64,000 nt of DNA, taken from positions 62,001-126,000 of the forward strand of contig NZ_JAUOSB010000006.1 of NCBI RefSeq assembly GCF_030548295.1. Direction: 5' to 3'. The position numbers and the translations under genes were made by a program. Positions 15,821 through 23,688 of the stretch are shown piece by piece. Source of the stretch: Wenyingzhuangia sp. 2_MG-2023 (GTDB lineage: Bacteria > Bacteroidota > Bacteroidia > Flavobacteriales > Flavobacteriaceae). Positions within the stretch are counted from its first letter, which is position 1, and each line of letters opens with the position of its first letter. A model generated the notes under the pieces. The model did not search any database. It was not told the origin of the DNA and saw only the letters and a program-made list of their open reading frames with translations.

Positions 15821-18340
15821 ATGAAAACAATTTTAGTAATAGGTAACGGAATGGTGGGTTATAAGTTTTGTGAGAAGCTTATGGCTAAAACAGAAAAGGG
15901 AGCTTATAAGGTAGTTGTCTTTGGTGAAGAGCCAAGACCTGCGTATGATAGGGTCCATTTAAGTGAGTATTTTGCAGATCAAGATGCAGAGCGATTGAGT
16001 ATGGCTCCAAGGTCTTGGTATGAAGCAAATGATATTGAGTTGATAACCAATGAACGTGTTACAGATATTCACAGAGACAACAAAACAATCACGACAATTA
16101 GTGATAAAGAGTATGTTTATGATTATTTGATATTGGCTACAGGGTCATCTGCTTTTGTGCCTCCAATTCCAGGAGTTGAGAAAAAAGGTGTTTTTGTGTA
16201 TAGAACTATTGAAGATTTAGATGCTACCATGGCTTATGTAGCCAAAATAAAAGCAGAAGGATCTCCTAAAAAAGCAGCAATCTTAGGTGGTGGTTTGCTT
16301 GGTTTAGAAGCGGGAAAAGCGCTTTTAGATATGGGATTAGAAACTTCTGTAGTTGAGTTTGCTCCTAGATTGATGCCAAGACAGTTGGATGGGGATGCAA
16401 GTAAAGTATTGCAAAGAAAATTAGAAGACTTAGGAATTGATATTTTATTAAATAAAGGAACTCAGAACATAGAAGGTGATGAAGCAATCACGGGAATGAA
16501 GTTTTCTGAAGATGAAACCTTGCCCGTAGATATGTTATTGGTTTCTGCTGGAATTCGTCCAAGAGATGAGTTGGCAAAAACATGTGGTTTAGAGGTTGGT
16601 ACTCGTGGTGGTATTGTAGTTACAAACGATATGAAAACTTCAGATGCTTGTATTTTTGCAATAGGAGAGTGTGCTTTGTTGAATCATATGATTTATGGTT
16701 TGGTAGCTCCTGGTTATGATATGGCTGGAGTTGCAGTAGATCAAATTTTAGGAAATACAGAAGCAGCTATGCCAACTTCTATTGATATGTCTACAAAGTT
16801 AAAACTAAGTGGAATTGATGTAGCTAGTTTTGGTGATGCTTTAAATGAAAATAAAGAAAGTGAATCTATTGTTTATGAAAATAAATTTCAAGGGATTTAC
16901 AAAAAAATAAATGTTTCTAAGGATGGTAAAAAATTATTAGGAGGTATTTTAGTAGGAGATGCTTCTGATTATAATATGTTACATCAAATCTTTTTAAACG
17001 GAATGAAAATTCCTGAAAATCCAGAAGATTTAATTTTGGGTTCTAGAGGAGGTGAAGATGCTTCGTTTGGTTCTGTGTTAGATTTGCCAGATGCTGCAGT
17101 TGTTTGTTCTTGTGAAGCAGTAACCAAAGGAGATATTTGTTGTAAGGTTGAAGAGGGTTTCACAACCTTAAAAGGTGTTGCTGCAGAAACTAAAGCTACT
17201 ACGGGTTGTGGTGGGTGTAAGCCTATGGTGAATGATTTGATTACAGAAACCCTAAAAGCACAGGGAATTACAGTTAAAGAAACGGTTTGTGAGCATTTTG
17301 AGTATTCTCGTCAAGAATTGTATGATATTGTAAAGCTGAAAGGGATTAAAACCTATGCTGAATTATTATCTACACATGGAAAAGGGAAATTAGGTTGTGA
17401 AACTTGTAAGCCTGTTGCGGCATCTTTGTTCGCAAGTATTTACAATGATACAGCAAATGTGCACAATGTAATTCAAGACTCTAATGATAAATTTTTAGCA
17501 AACATTCAACGTAACGGTACTTATTCTGTAGTGCCAAGAGTTGCAGGTGGAGAAATTACTCCAGATCAATTGATTCAGATCGGAGAGATTGCTAAGAAAT
17601 ATGATTTGTACACAAAAATAACAGGAGGTCAACGTATTGACTTATTTGGAGCTCAATTACACGAGTTGCCATTGATTTGGAAGGAATTGATCGATTATGG
17701 CTTTGAAAGTGGTCATGCGTACGGAAAATCATTGCGTACAGTAAAATCTTGTGTGGGTTCTACGTGGTGTCGTTACGGTATGGATGAATCGGTTAGTTTT
17801 GCCATTGAAATGGAAAATAGATACAAAGGGATTCGTTCTCCGCACAAATTCAAAGGAGGGGTTTCAGGATGTATTCGTGAGTGTGCTGAAGCAAGATGTA
17901 AAGATTTTGGAATTATTGCTGTAGATGGAGGTTGGAACTTATATGTTGCAGGTAACGGTGGTGCAAATCCAAGGCATGCAGAGTTGTTGGCAGAAAAGAT
18001 TGACAATGAGACTGTGTTGAAGTATACAGATAGATTTTTGATGTATTATATAAAAACTGCTGGACCGTTAATTAGAACAGCAGCTTGGTTAGATAAGATA
18101 GAAGGAGGTATAGCGCATGTAAAAGATGTGGTGATTAATGATTCTTTAGGGATTTGTGAAGGCTTAGAGAGAGATATGGCAGGATTGATTAACTCGTACA
18201 GATGTGAGTGGAAAGAAGCTATTGAAAACATTGATGAAAATAACAATCGTTTTGCACATTTTGTAAACTCAGAAGCGGAAGATAGCAATATTGAATTTGT
18301 GTCTTTAAGAGATCAAAAAATGCCAAAACTGTGGTCTTAA
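15821..18340 (+). CDS. nirB: NAD(P)H nitrite reductase large subunit NirB
   Basis: The 839-residue protein has full NirB length. It has an FAD/NAD(P)H module at 1-400 (IGNGMVG; AILGGGLLGLEAGKA near 150), BFD-like [2Fe-2S] domains at ~425-540 (VCSCEA ... CGGCKP and later CETCKP), and a nitrite/sulfite reductase module at ~560-830. The siroheme/[4Fe-4S] ligands are C-x5-C in SCVGSTWC and C-x3-C in GCIREC. It reduces nitrite to ammonium with six electrons in the cytoplasm. nirD follows after 25 bp. Siroheme would come from the operon at 25.9-27.2 kb. Confidence 0.96.
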   Translation: MKTILVIGNGMVGYKFCEKLMAKTEKGAYKVVVFGEEPRPAYDRVHLSEYFADQDAERLSMAPRSWYEANDIELITNERVTDIHRDNKTITTISDKEYVYDYLILATGSSAFVPPIPGVEKKGVFVYRTIEDLDATMAYVAKIKAEGSPKKAAILGGGLLGLEAGKALLDMGLETSVVEFAPRLMPRQLDGDASKVLQRKLEDLGIDILLNKGTQNIEGDEAITGMKFSEDETLPVDMLLVSAGIRPRDELAKTCGLEVGTRGGIVVTNDMKTSDACIFAIGECALLNHMIYGLVAPGYDMAGVAVDQILGNTEAAMPTSIDMSTKLKLSGIDVASFGDALNENKESESIVYENKFQGIYKKINVSKDGKKLLGGILVGDASDYNMLHQIFLNGMKIPENPEDLILGSRGGEDASFGSVLDLPDAAVVCSCEAVTKGDICCKVEEGFTTLKGVAAETKATTGCGGCKPMVNDLITETLKAQGITVKETVCEHFEYSRQELYDIVKLKGIKTYAELLSTHGKGKLGCETCKPVAASLFASIYNDTANVHNVIQDSNDKFLANIQRNGTYSVVPRVAGGEITPDQLIQIGEIAKKYDLYTKITGGQRIDLFGAQLHELPLIWKELIDYGFESGHAYGKSLRTVKSCVGSTWCRYGMDESVSFAIEMENRYKGIRSPHKFKGGVSGCIRECAEARCKDFGIIAVDGGWNLYVAGNGGANPRHAELLAEKIDNETVLKYTDRFLMYYIKTAGPLIRTAAWLDKIEGGIAHVKDVVINDSLGICEGLERDMAGLINSYRCEWKEAIENIDENNNRFAHFVNSEAEDSNIEFVSLRDQKMPKLWS

Positions 18341-18365
18341 TTACAAATGCTTAAAAATTAAAAAG

Positions 18366-18740
18366 ATGAATTCAATTTTAGAAAATTATAAAACAATCTC
18401 AGAATCTGAAGTTACAACATGGTTCAAAGCAGCACCAGTATCTAAATTTCCTGAAAACGGAGGTGCTTGTGTAAAGATTGACGATAAACAAATAGCAGTA
18501 TTTAATTTTACTGTAGAAGGAAAGTGGTATGCTTCTCAAAATGTGTGTCCACATAAAATGGAAATGGTGCTCTCTAGAGGTATGATTGGTGAGGATTGTG
18601 GAACACCAAAAATTGCATGTCCATTACATAAAAAAACGTTCTCTTTAGAAACGGGAGAGAATTTAAACGGAGAAGACTATACTATTGCTGTGTATCCAGT
18701 AAAAATAGAAGATGGTTTCGTTTATATCGGTATTAATTAG
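18366..18740 (+). CDS. nirD: Nitrite reductase small subunit NirD (Rieske type)
   Basis: A 124-residue Rieske-fold protein. Both halves of the cluster-binding motif are present: C-P-H in NVCPHKM and C-P-L-H in ACPLHKK, so it can hold a [2Fe-2S] centre, unlike the E. coli NirD, which has lost the ligands. It pairs with NirB, encoded 25 bp upstream in the same transcript. A terminator follows the stop. Confidence 0.93.
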   Translation: MNSILENYKTISESEVTTWFKAAPVSKFPENGGACVKIDDKQIAVFNFTVEGKWYASQNVCPHKMEMVLSRGMIGEDCGTPKIACPLHKKTFSLETGENLNGEDYTIAVYPVKIEDGFVYIGIN

Positions 18741-18781
18741 TAAAATGTTTTATTAATTAAGTTTGTTTTATACTCAACTTG

Positions 18782-18808
18782 GCCCAATGATTTTTTCGTT
18801 GGGCTTTT
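18782..18808 (+). terminator. Terminator of nirBD
   Basis: GCCCAA (18782-18787) and TTGGGC (18799-18804) arms with an 11-base loop, followed by TTTTG on the + strand, about 40 bp after the nirD stop. Confidence 0.7.
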
Positions 18809-18942
18809 GTTTGTTGTTGAAATAATTTTTAGTAGATAGAGTTGATTATGAATGTGAAAATAACAAAAGAGGAGGTTCTGGTTTTAATATTTATACGATT
18901 CTTTTCGGAAATCGATTCTGTAATTTGTTACTCTCTTAAAAT

Positions 18943-18974
18943 CTAAAAAACCATTCCGTAGTTGCGAAATGGTT
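18943..18974 (-). terminator. Terminator pointing left, for a minus-strand transcript
   Basis: AACCATT (18949-18955) and AATGGTT (18968-18974) arms with a T run on the minus strand. It sits just past the stop of the small ORF at 18982 and has no other gene to serve, so it supports that ORF being transcribed. Confidence 0.65.
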
Positions 18975-18981
18975 GTGTTTG

Positions 18982-19248
18982 TTATGCGGCTGCATTTGAA
19001 ATTTTTTGTTGTAATAATGTAAACTGTTCAGGAATTAAATTCCTTTTTGCTTCGTTGTAAGTGGCTACGTACAAATAAGGATTGTTTTTTTTTGCTTTTA
19101 GGATCAAATCATAGTATTGGCAATAGGTAAGGTTTTTCATGGACTTGCGTTTTTGAGTTAGAGATTCTAAAAATATTTCATACTCAAATTTAGTGAATAA
19201 GGAGTTTGGACAAGCTGTGTTTGTACAGGTTTTCTAAAGTTTTTGCAT
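18982..19248 (-). pseudogene. Small unknown gene, apparently interrupted by an amber codon near its start
   Basis: On the minus strand an ATG at 19248 opens a frame with TAG as codon 5 (19234-19236). The same frame then runs uninterrupted for 83 codons to a stop at 18982. The product has gene-like composition (CQYYDLILKAKK, YVATYNEAKRNLIPEQF). An internal ATG at 19140 would give an intact 52-residue protein. A terminator follows at 18943. Either a short protein starting at 19140, a protein with a non-ATG start, or a recently broken gene is possible. I do not recognise the family. Confidence 0.45.
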
Positions 19249-19328
19249 GGTTAATTACAAGTTTTTGAGTGAGTTAAATGATTTTTTTAAAGTAATGTAT
19301 TTGATAGATTTTCATTTGAAATCTTTCC

Positions 19329-19358
19329 CCTACTATAAAAGTAGGATTTGTATATTTG
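19329..19358 (+). promoter_or_regulatory. Rrf2 gene promoter with CCTAC-N7-GTAGG operator
   Basis: A perfect CCTAC-N7-GTAGG palindrome (19329-19345) is followed directly by the -7 box TATATTTG (19351-19358). The ATG is at 19364, so transcription would start at or next to the start codon. The operator sits in the spacer between -33 and -7, ideal for repression by the gene product. Confidence 0.65.
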
Positions 19359-19363
19359 TACTT

Positions 19364-19777
19364 ATGTTATCAAAGAAAACAAAATACGGAATCAAAGCCT
19401 TGACTTATTTGGCTCTGCAGAATAAAAATACCCCAGTGCAGATTTCTGAAATTGCAGAAAATGAAAATATATCTGTAAAATTTTTAGAACGTATACTTTT
19501 AGAACTTAGAAAAGCAGGAGTTTTAGATTCTAAAAAAGGTAAAGGAGGTGGTTATTTTTTGGCACGTTTGCCTAAAGATATTCCTATGACGGATGTTATT
19601 CGTACGTTAGAAGGGCCTATTGCTATGGTACCTTGTGTTTCTTTAAATTTTTACAAAAAGTGTGACGATTGTCCAGATGAAACTGTTTGTGCTGTAAATA
19701 AGTTGATGATTCAAGTAAGAGATAGCTCGTTGGCAGTATTTAGAAATAATTCCCTAGCGGATTTGATTGCTTTCTAA
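19364..19777 (+). CDS. Rrf2-family transcription regulator, probable cysteine/sulfur regulator
   Basis: The 137-residue protein starts MLSKKTKYGIKALTYLA; a longer frame upstream exists but it has no family similarity before this Met, and the promoter lies inside it. The winged helix of the Rrf2 family is at ~1-80 (EIAENENISVKFLERILLEL, then a GGYFLAR wing). C-x7-C-x2-C-x5-C near residues 96-115 (VSLNFYKKCDDCPDETVCAV) resembles the cysteine cluster of IscR-like members. The next operon makes sulfide, and the same operator occurs there, so it likely represses sulfate assimilation when reduced sulfur is ample. That role is inferred. Confidence 0.82.
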   Translation: MLSKKTKYGIKALTYLALQNKNTPVQISEIAENENISVKFLERILLELRKAGVLDSKKGKGGGYFLARLPKDIPMTDVIRTLEGPIAMVPCVSLNFYKKCDDCPDETVCAVNKLMIQVRDSSLAVFRNNSLADLIAF

Positions 19778-19903
19778 TGGGGGAAAGCTTCAGTTTTTAT
19801 AAATTTATCTAGGTGTTTATAAAAGTAAATTATTAGGAATTCTACAATCATTTTTGTAACTTATAGAGCCTATATTAGTACTAATTCTTAATTGGATATT
19901 CTT

Positions 19904-20113
19904 ATGTCGTACGTAAAAGTTTTTTCAGGAAGTATTGTTGAGGTGCAGCATATCAAACAGTCCTTGCAAGCTAAAGGAATAGAGCCTCTTGTAAGAGATA
20001 CTACAAGTTCGGCTGCTTTGGCTGGTTTTGGAGCTTTAATGCCTAATTTTCAAGAACTTTTTGTGCATTCAGATGAAGAAGCAACTGTTGTTGAAATTTT
20101 AAAAACCATATAG
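19904..20113 (+). CDS. DUF2007 family small protein
   Basis: The ATG at 19904 gives 69 residues of the putative signal-transducing DUF2007 family: a beta strand (VKVFSG), a helix (VEVQHIKQSLQAKGI), strands (PLVRDT and ELFVHS) and a last helix. The fold is GlnB-like. A TTG at 19892 could add four residues. Its function is unknown. It stands alone between the Rrf2 regulator and the cysteine operon. It is also the best shape match in the window for the paralogue array at 50.7-54 kb. Confidence 0.75.
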   Translation: MSYVKVFSGSIVEVQHIKQSLQAKGIEPLVRDTTSSAALAGFGALMPNFQELFVHSDEEATVVEILKTI

Positions 20114-20170
20114 TCTTTTTGTTGTTTTGACATAAAACAGGTTTTATAAAATCAATTCTTTTTTCATTAC

Positions 20171-20270
20171 CCTACTAAATTTGTAGATTTTTATGTTTTT
20201 TATTGTGAGCATGTAATTAAAACTATATCTTTGCGACCTACTTGCTGTAATTCCCTACTTGTTTGGTAGG
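20171..20270 (+). promoter_or_regulatory. Cysteine operon control region with two CCTAC-N7-GTAGG operators
   Basis: CCTAC-N7-GTAGA at 20171-20187 (one mismatch) and CCTAC-N7-GTAGG at 20254-20270 (perfect) flank a TATCTTTG -7 box (20226-20233). A half-site CCTACTTG lies at 20237. This layout allows an upstream and a downstream repressor site, with the DUF2061 gene starting at 20297. Confidence 0.65.
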
Positions 20271-20296
20271 ATATTTAGCGATAACGATAGAATAGA

Positions 20297-20560
20297 ATGA
20301 TAACAGAGAAAATTTTTAGCGGTAAAAGTGATGTTAGCTTTACGAAATCAGTTTCTTCGGAAAAACCAATTCGTAGTGTGGTAAAAGCCGTAAGTTGGAG
20401 AGTGATTGGGACTGTAGATACTTTATTAGTGTCTTGGTATGCAACAGGAAATCTATCTATGGCATCATCAATAGCATCTATCGATTTTGTAACAAAAATG
20501 ATATTGTACTTTTTTCACGAACGAGCTTGGAACTCAATAAAATGGGGTAAAAATGACTAA
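20297..20560 (+). CDS. DUF2061 membrane protein
   Basis: An 87-residue protein of the DUF2061 family: KAVSWRVIGTVDTLLVSWY, then a helix, then FVTKMILYFFHERAWNSIKWG, which is the family hallmark. Two membrane helices are expected. It overlaps cysH by 8 bp, so translation is coupled. DUF2061 genes often sit beside cysteine synthesis genes, but their role is not known to me; a part in sulfate or sulfite transport is only a guess. Confidence 0.85.
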   Translation: MITEKIFSGKSDVSFTKSVSSEKPIRSVVKAVSWRVIGTVDTLLVSWYATGNLSMASSIASIDFVTKMILYFFHERAWNSIKWGKND

Positions 20561-21182
20561 GAAATATACAGAACAAGAAATTGCTGAAATCAATGAGTTG
20601 TTAGCAGGTAAAACACCAGCAGAAATTGTAGCGTGGGCTATTATTAAAGCTGATAAACCGGTAATCACCACCAATTTTAGACCCTACGAAGGTGCTATTT
20701 TACACGCAGTAGCTAATGTGAAGCCAACTATTGATGTAATTTGGTGTGATACAGGATACAATACTCGTAACACTTACAAACATGCAGAGGAGTTGATTAA
20801 ATTGTTAGATTTAAATATCGATTTGTATGTACCAAAACAAACTTCTTCTCACAGAGATGCTGTGATGGGAATTCCTCAAATTGATGACCCAATGCATAAA
20901 GTGTTTACAGAGCAAGTAAAGTTAGAGCCTTTTAAAAGAGCAATGGCTGCACATCAACCAGATGTTTGGTTTACAAACTTAAGAAAAGGACAGACTGCGT
21001 TTAGAAACTCAATTGATGTGGTTTCTCAAGGTGAAGATGGAATCTTAAAAGTAAGTCCATTTTACAATTATTCTGACGAACAATTAGATGCATATTTAGA
21101 AGAAAATAGCATTCCAAACGAACACAAATATTTTGATCCTACAAAAGTGTTGGGAAATAGAGAGTGTGGGTTGCATAATTAA
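20553..21182 (+). CDS. cysH: Phosphoadenylyl-sulfate (or adenylyl-sulfate) reductase CysH
   Basis: A 209-residue PAPS reductase family protein. ITTNFRPYEGAILH and IWCDTGYNTRNTY match the nucleotide-binding region, and ECGLH near the C-terminus carries the catalytic cysteine. The CC ... CxxC set that binds [4Fe-4S] in bacterial APS reductases is missing, so by the usual rule it should use PAPS. No APS kinase (cysC) is seen in this operon. It supplies sulfite to the sulfite reductase encoded four genes on. Confidence 0.9.
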   Translation: MTKKYTEQEIAEINELLAGKTPAEIVAWAIIKADKPVITTNFRPYEGAILHAVANVKPTIDVIWCDTGYNTRNTYKHAEELIKLLDLNIDLYVPKQTSSHRDAVMGIPQIDDPMHKVFTEQVKLEPFKRAMAAHQPDVWFTNLRKGQTAFRNSIDVVSQGEDGILKVSPFYNYSDEQLDAYLEENSIPNEHKYFDPTKVLGNRECGLHN

Positions 21183-21284
21183 CCAGTCATAACTTTAAGT
21201 AATTAGAGATACTTAAAAGGAATGCAGAACAAAATGATATAACGTAGGAAATATCGGATATTTGCTACAATACCAAATAAAGAA

Positions 21285-22184
21285 ATGAACGAATTAAGAG
21301 TAAATACATTAGAAAGTGAAGCAATCTACATTTTAAGAGAGGTAGCAGCACAATTTGAAAAACCAGTATTGTTATTCTCTGGAGGTAAAGATTCCATTAC
21401 ATTGGTAAGATTGGCTCAAAAAGCTTTTTGGCCAGCTAAAATTCCTTTCCCATTTTTACACGTAGATACAGGTCATAACTTTCCAGAAACGATTGAGTTT
21501 AGAGATCGTTTAACAAAAGAGTTAGGGGTTGAGTTGATTGTACGTAATGTACAAGACAATATTGATGCGGGTAAAGTGGTAGAAGAAACAGGAAAATATG
21601 CATCTCGTAACATGTTGCAAACAGAAACCTTGTTAGATGCTATTGAAGAATTTGGTTTTGATGCATGTATTGGTGGTGCTCGTAGAGACGAAGAAAAAGC
21701 AAGAGCTAAAGAACGTATTTTTTCTGTTCGTTCTGATTTTGGTGAGTGGGATGAAAAAAACCAACGTCCAGAATTGTTCGACTTGTTAAACGGTAAAATA
21801 GAATTAGGTCAAAATGTACGTTGTTTCCCTATTTCTAACTGGACAGAATTAGATGTTTGGTCATATATAGAAAGAGAAAGTATTGAAATTCCTTCTATTT
21901 ATTTTGCACACAAACGTAAAGTGTTCTTAAGAGACGGAATGATTTGGTCTGCAGAAGATGATGTGGTTTTCCGTGCAGAAGATGAAGAAGTAAAAGAAAT
22001 GATGGTTCGTTTTAGAACGGTAGGAGATATGAGCTGTACAGCAGCAGTATTATCTGATGCAGTTTCTATTTCTAAAGTAGTAGAAGAAATTAGAGATTCT
22101 TCAATTTCAGAACGTGGTGCTCGTATAGATGATAAAAGATCAGAAGCGGCCATGGAAAAACGTAAGCAACAAGGGTACTTTTAA
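21285..22184 (+). CDS. cysD: Sulfate adenylyltransferase subunit 2 CysD
   Basis: The 299-residue protein has CysD length. It has the SGGKDS PP-loop of the adenylyltransferase fold near residue 33, LHVDTGHNFPET, GGARRDEEKARAKER and the C-terminal KRKQQGYF. It makes APS from sulfate and ATP, with the GTPase CysN. It lies 102 bp after cysH and 115 bp before cysN in the same direction. Confidence 0.96.
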   Translation: MNELRVNTLESEAIYILREVAAQFEKPVLLFSGGKDSITLVRLAQKAFWPAKIPFPFLHVDTGHNFPETIEFRDRLTKELGVELIVRNVQDNIDAGKVVEETGKYASRNMLQTETLLDAIEEFGFDACIGGARRDEEKARAKERIFSVRSDFGEWDEKNQRPELFDLLNGKIELGQNVRCFPISNWTELDVWSYIERESIEIPSIYFAHKRKVFLRDGMIWSAEDDVVFRAEDEEVKEMMVRFRTVGDMSCTAAVLSDAVSISKVVEEIRDSSISERGARIDDKRSEAAMEKRKQQGYF

Positions 22185-22299
22185 CAGATCCAAGTATCAG
22201 GTAACAGGTATCAAGACTTGTTACACTGAATAAATAAAAAATAAATGATTCAATAGTAGTCTAGATACCAACTACTAGATACCAGATACTAAAAAAAAC
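22185..22299. repeat. Intergenic stretch of degenerate short repeats (cysD-cysN)
   Basis: The spacer is built of imperfect copies of short units such as AGATACC, AGTATC and ATACTA around 22190-22215 and 22262-22292. No coding potential or clear hairpin was seen. A similar text is found after cysN. Confidence 0.4.
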
Positions 22300-23544
22300 A
22301 TGGAAGTTTTAAAAATAGCAACAGCAGGAAGTGTAGATGATGGAAAAAGTACGTTAATTGGACGTATTTTATACGATACACGTTCTTTAACTGACGATAA
22401 ATTAGAAGCAATTGAGCGTACAAGTAAGCAAAAAGGATTTGATTATTTAGATTTTTCTTTAGCTACAGATGGTTTGGTTGCAGAAAGAGAACAAGGAATA
22501 ACTATTGATGTGGCTCATATTTACTTTTCAACAGCTAAGAAAAGTTACATCATTGCAGATACTCCAGGACACGTAGAATACACGCGTAACATGGTTACAG
22601 GTGCTTCTACATCACAAGCAGCAATCATTTTGGTAGATGCTCGTAAAGGGGTAATTGAACAAACATACCGTCATTTTTTTATCAATAATTTGTTAGAAGT
22701 AAAAGACATTATTGTAGCGGTAAACAAAATGGATTTGGTTGATTTTGCGCAAGATAAGTTTGAAGCGATTAAAACTGAAATTGAATCTTTGGCTAAAAAA
22801 TCAGGATCTAAACAAAACATTACGTTCATCCCTGTGTCTGCATTGTTAGGAGATAACGTGGTAGATAAATCAGAAAATACACCTTGGTATACAGGAACTA
22901 CTTTGTTAGAACATTTTGAAGCTTTAGAAGCGCAAGATATTTATCAAGAATCTGTAGCTCGTTTGCCAGTTCAAACGGTGATTCGTCCTAAAATGGATGA
23001 GTTTCACGATTTTAGAGGATATGCAGGAAAATTATACGGTGGTAGTTTAGCAGTAGGTGATGAGGTTACGGTTTTGCCATCTAAAACAGCATCTAAAGTA
23101 AAAGAAATTTACTTTTTTGATAAGTCTTATTCGGTTGCAGAAAGAGGTACTTCTATCAATGTAACGTTAGAAAATGATATCAATATTTCTCGTGGAGACA
23201 TTATTGTAAAATCATCAGAATTGCCACAAGAAACCAAAGCTTTAAATGCTAAAGTTTGTTGGATGGATGCTACTAATTTAGTGGTGGGTAAAAAATACTT
23301 CATTCAACAAGGTGCAAATGTTATTGCTGCAAAAGTAACGGCTATTGATGCTGTGATTGCTACTGATTTTTCAGGAGAAAATTCTTCAGCTACAGAGTTA
23401 AAGATTAACGAAATAGGAAAAGTATCCTTTAAGTTAGCAAAGACTTTGTTTTACGATACGTATGCAGTTAACAAAACAACAGGATCTTTTATTTTAATAG
23501 ATCCTCAAACAAACAATACCTCAGGAGCTGGATTTATTCAGTAA
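22300..23544 (+). CDS. cysN: Sulfate adenylyltransferase subunit 1 CysN
   Basis: A 414-residue GTPase of the EF-Tu/EF-1A type. G1 is GSVDDGKST, G3 DTPGHVEYTRNM, and G4 NKMD; beta-barrel domains follow. Its GTPase activity drives APS formation by CysD. The length is that of CysN alone, so there is no fused APS kinase (a CysNC protein would be ~600 residues). Confidence 0.96.
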   Translation: MEVLKIATAGSVDDGKSTLIGRILYDTRSLTDDKLEAIERTSKQKGFDYLDFSLATDGLVAEREQGITIDVAHIYFSTAKKSYIIADTPGHVEYTRNMVTGASTSQAAIILVDARKGVIEQTYRHFFINNLLEVKDIIVAVNKMDLVDFAQDKFEAIKTEIESLAKKSGSKQNITFIPVSALLGDNVVDKSENTPWYTGTTLLEHFEALEAQDIYQESVARLPVQTVIRPKMDEFHDFRGYAGKLYGGSLAVGDEVTVLPSKTASKVKEIYFFDKSYSVAERGTSINVTLENDINISRGDIIVKSSELPQETKALNAKVCWMDATNLVVGKKYFIQQGANVIAAKVTAIDAVIATDFSGENSSATELKINEIGKVSFKLAKTLFYDTYAVNKTTGSFILIDPQTNNTSGAGFIQ

Positions 23545-23688
23545 TAAGTATTAAGTATTAAGTACTGAGTAGTTAGTACATAGTATAATTGAATTTTAAG
23601 TTTGAAATAATTATAAAATACAGTTTTAAGTTTTAAGCAAAGTCTTTGTACTTTTTACTTACTACTTTGGACTACAAAAACAAAGTTT
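23545..23688. repeat. Intergenic stretch of degenerate short repeats (cysN-sulfite reductase)
   Basis: The first 50 bases repeat the unit AAGTATT/AAGTACT three times (23547-23570), then vary as GTAGTTAGTACATAGTA; TTTTAAGTTTGAA and TTTTAAGTTTTAA recur after it. No gene was seen. Confidence 0.45.

Noticed and set aside
19247-19363. N-terminal extension of the Rrf2 protein
   Set aside because: The extra residues have no family similarity and contain the operator and -7 box, so the start at 19364 is preferred.
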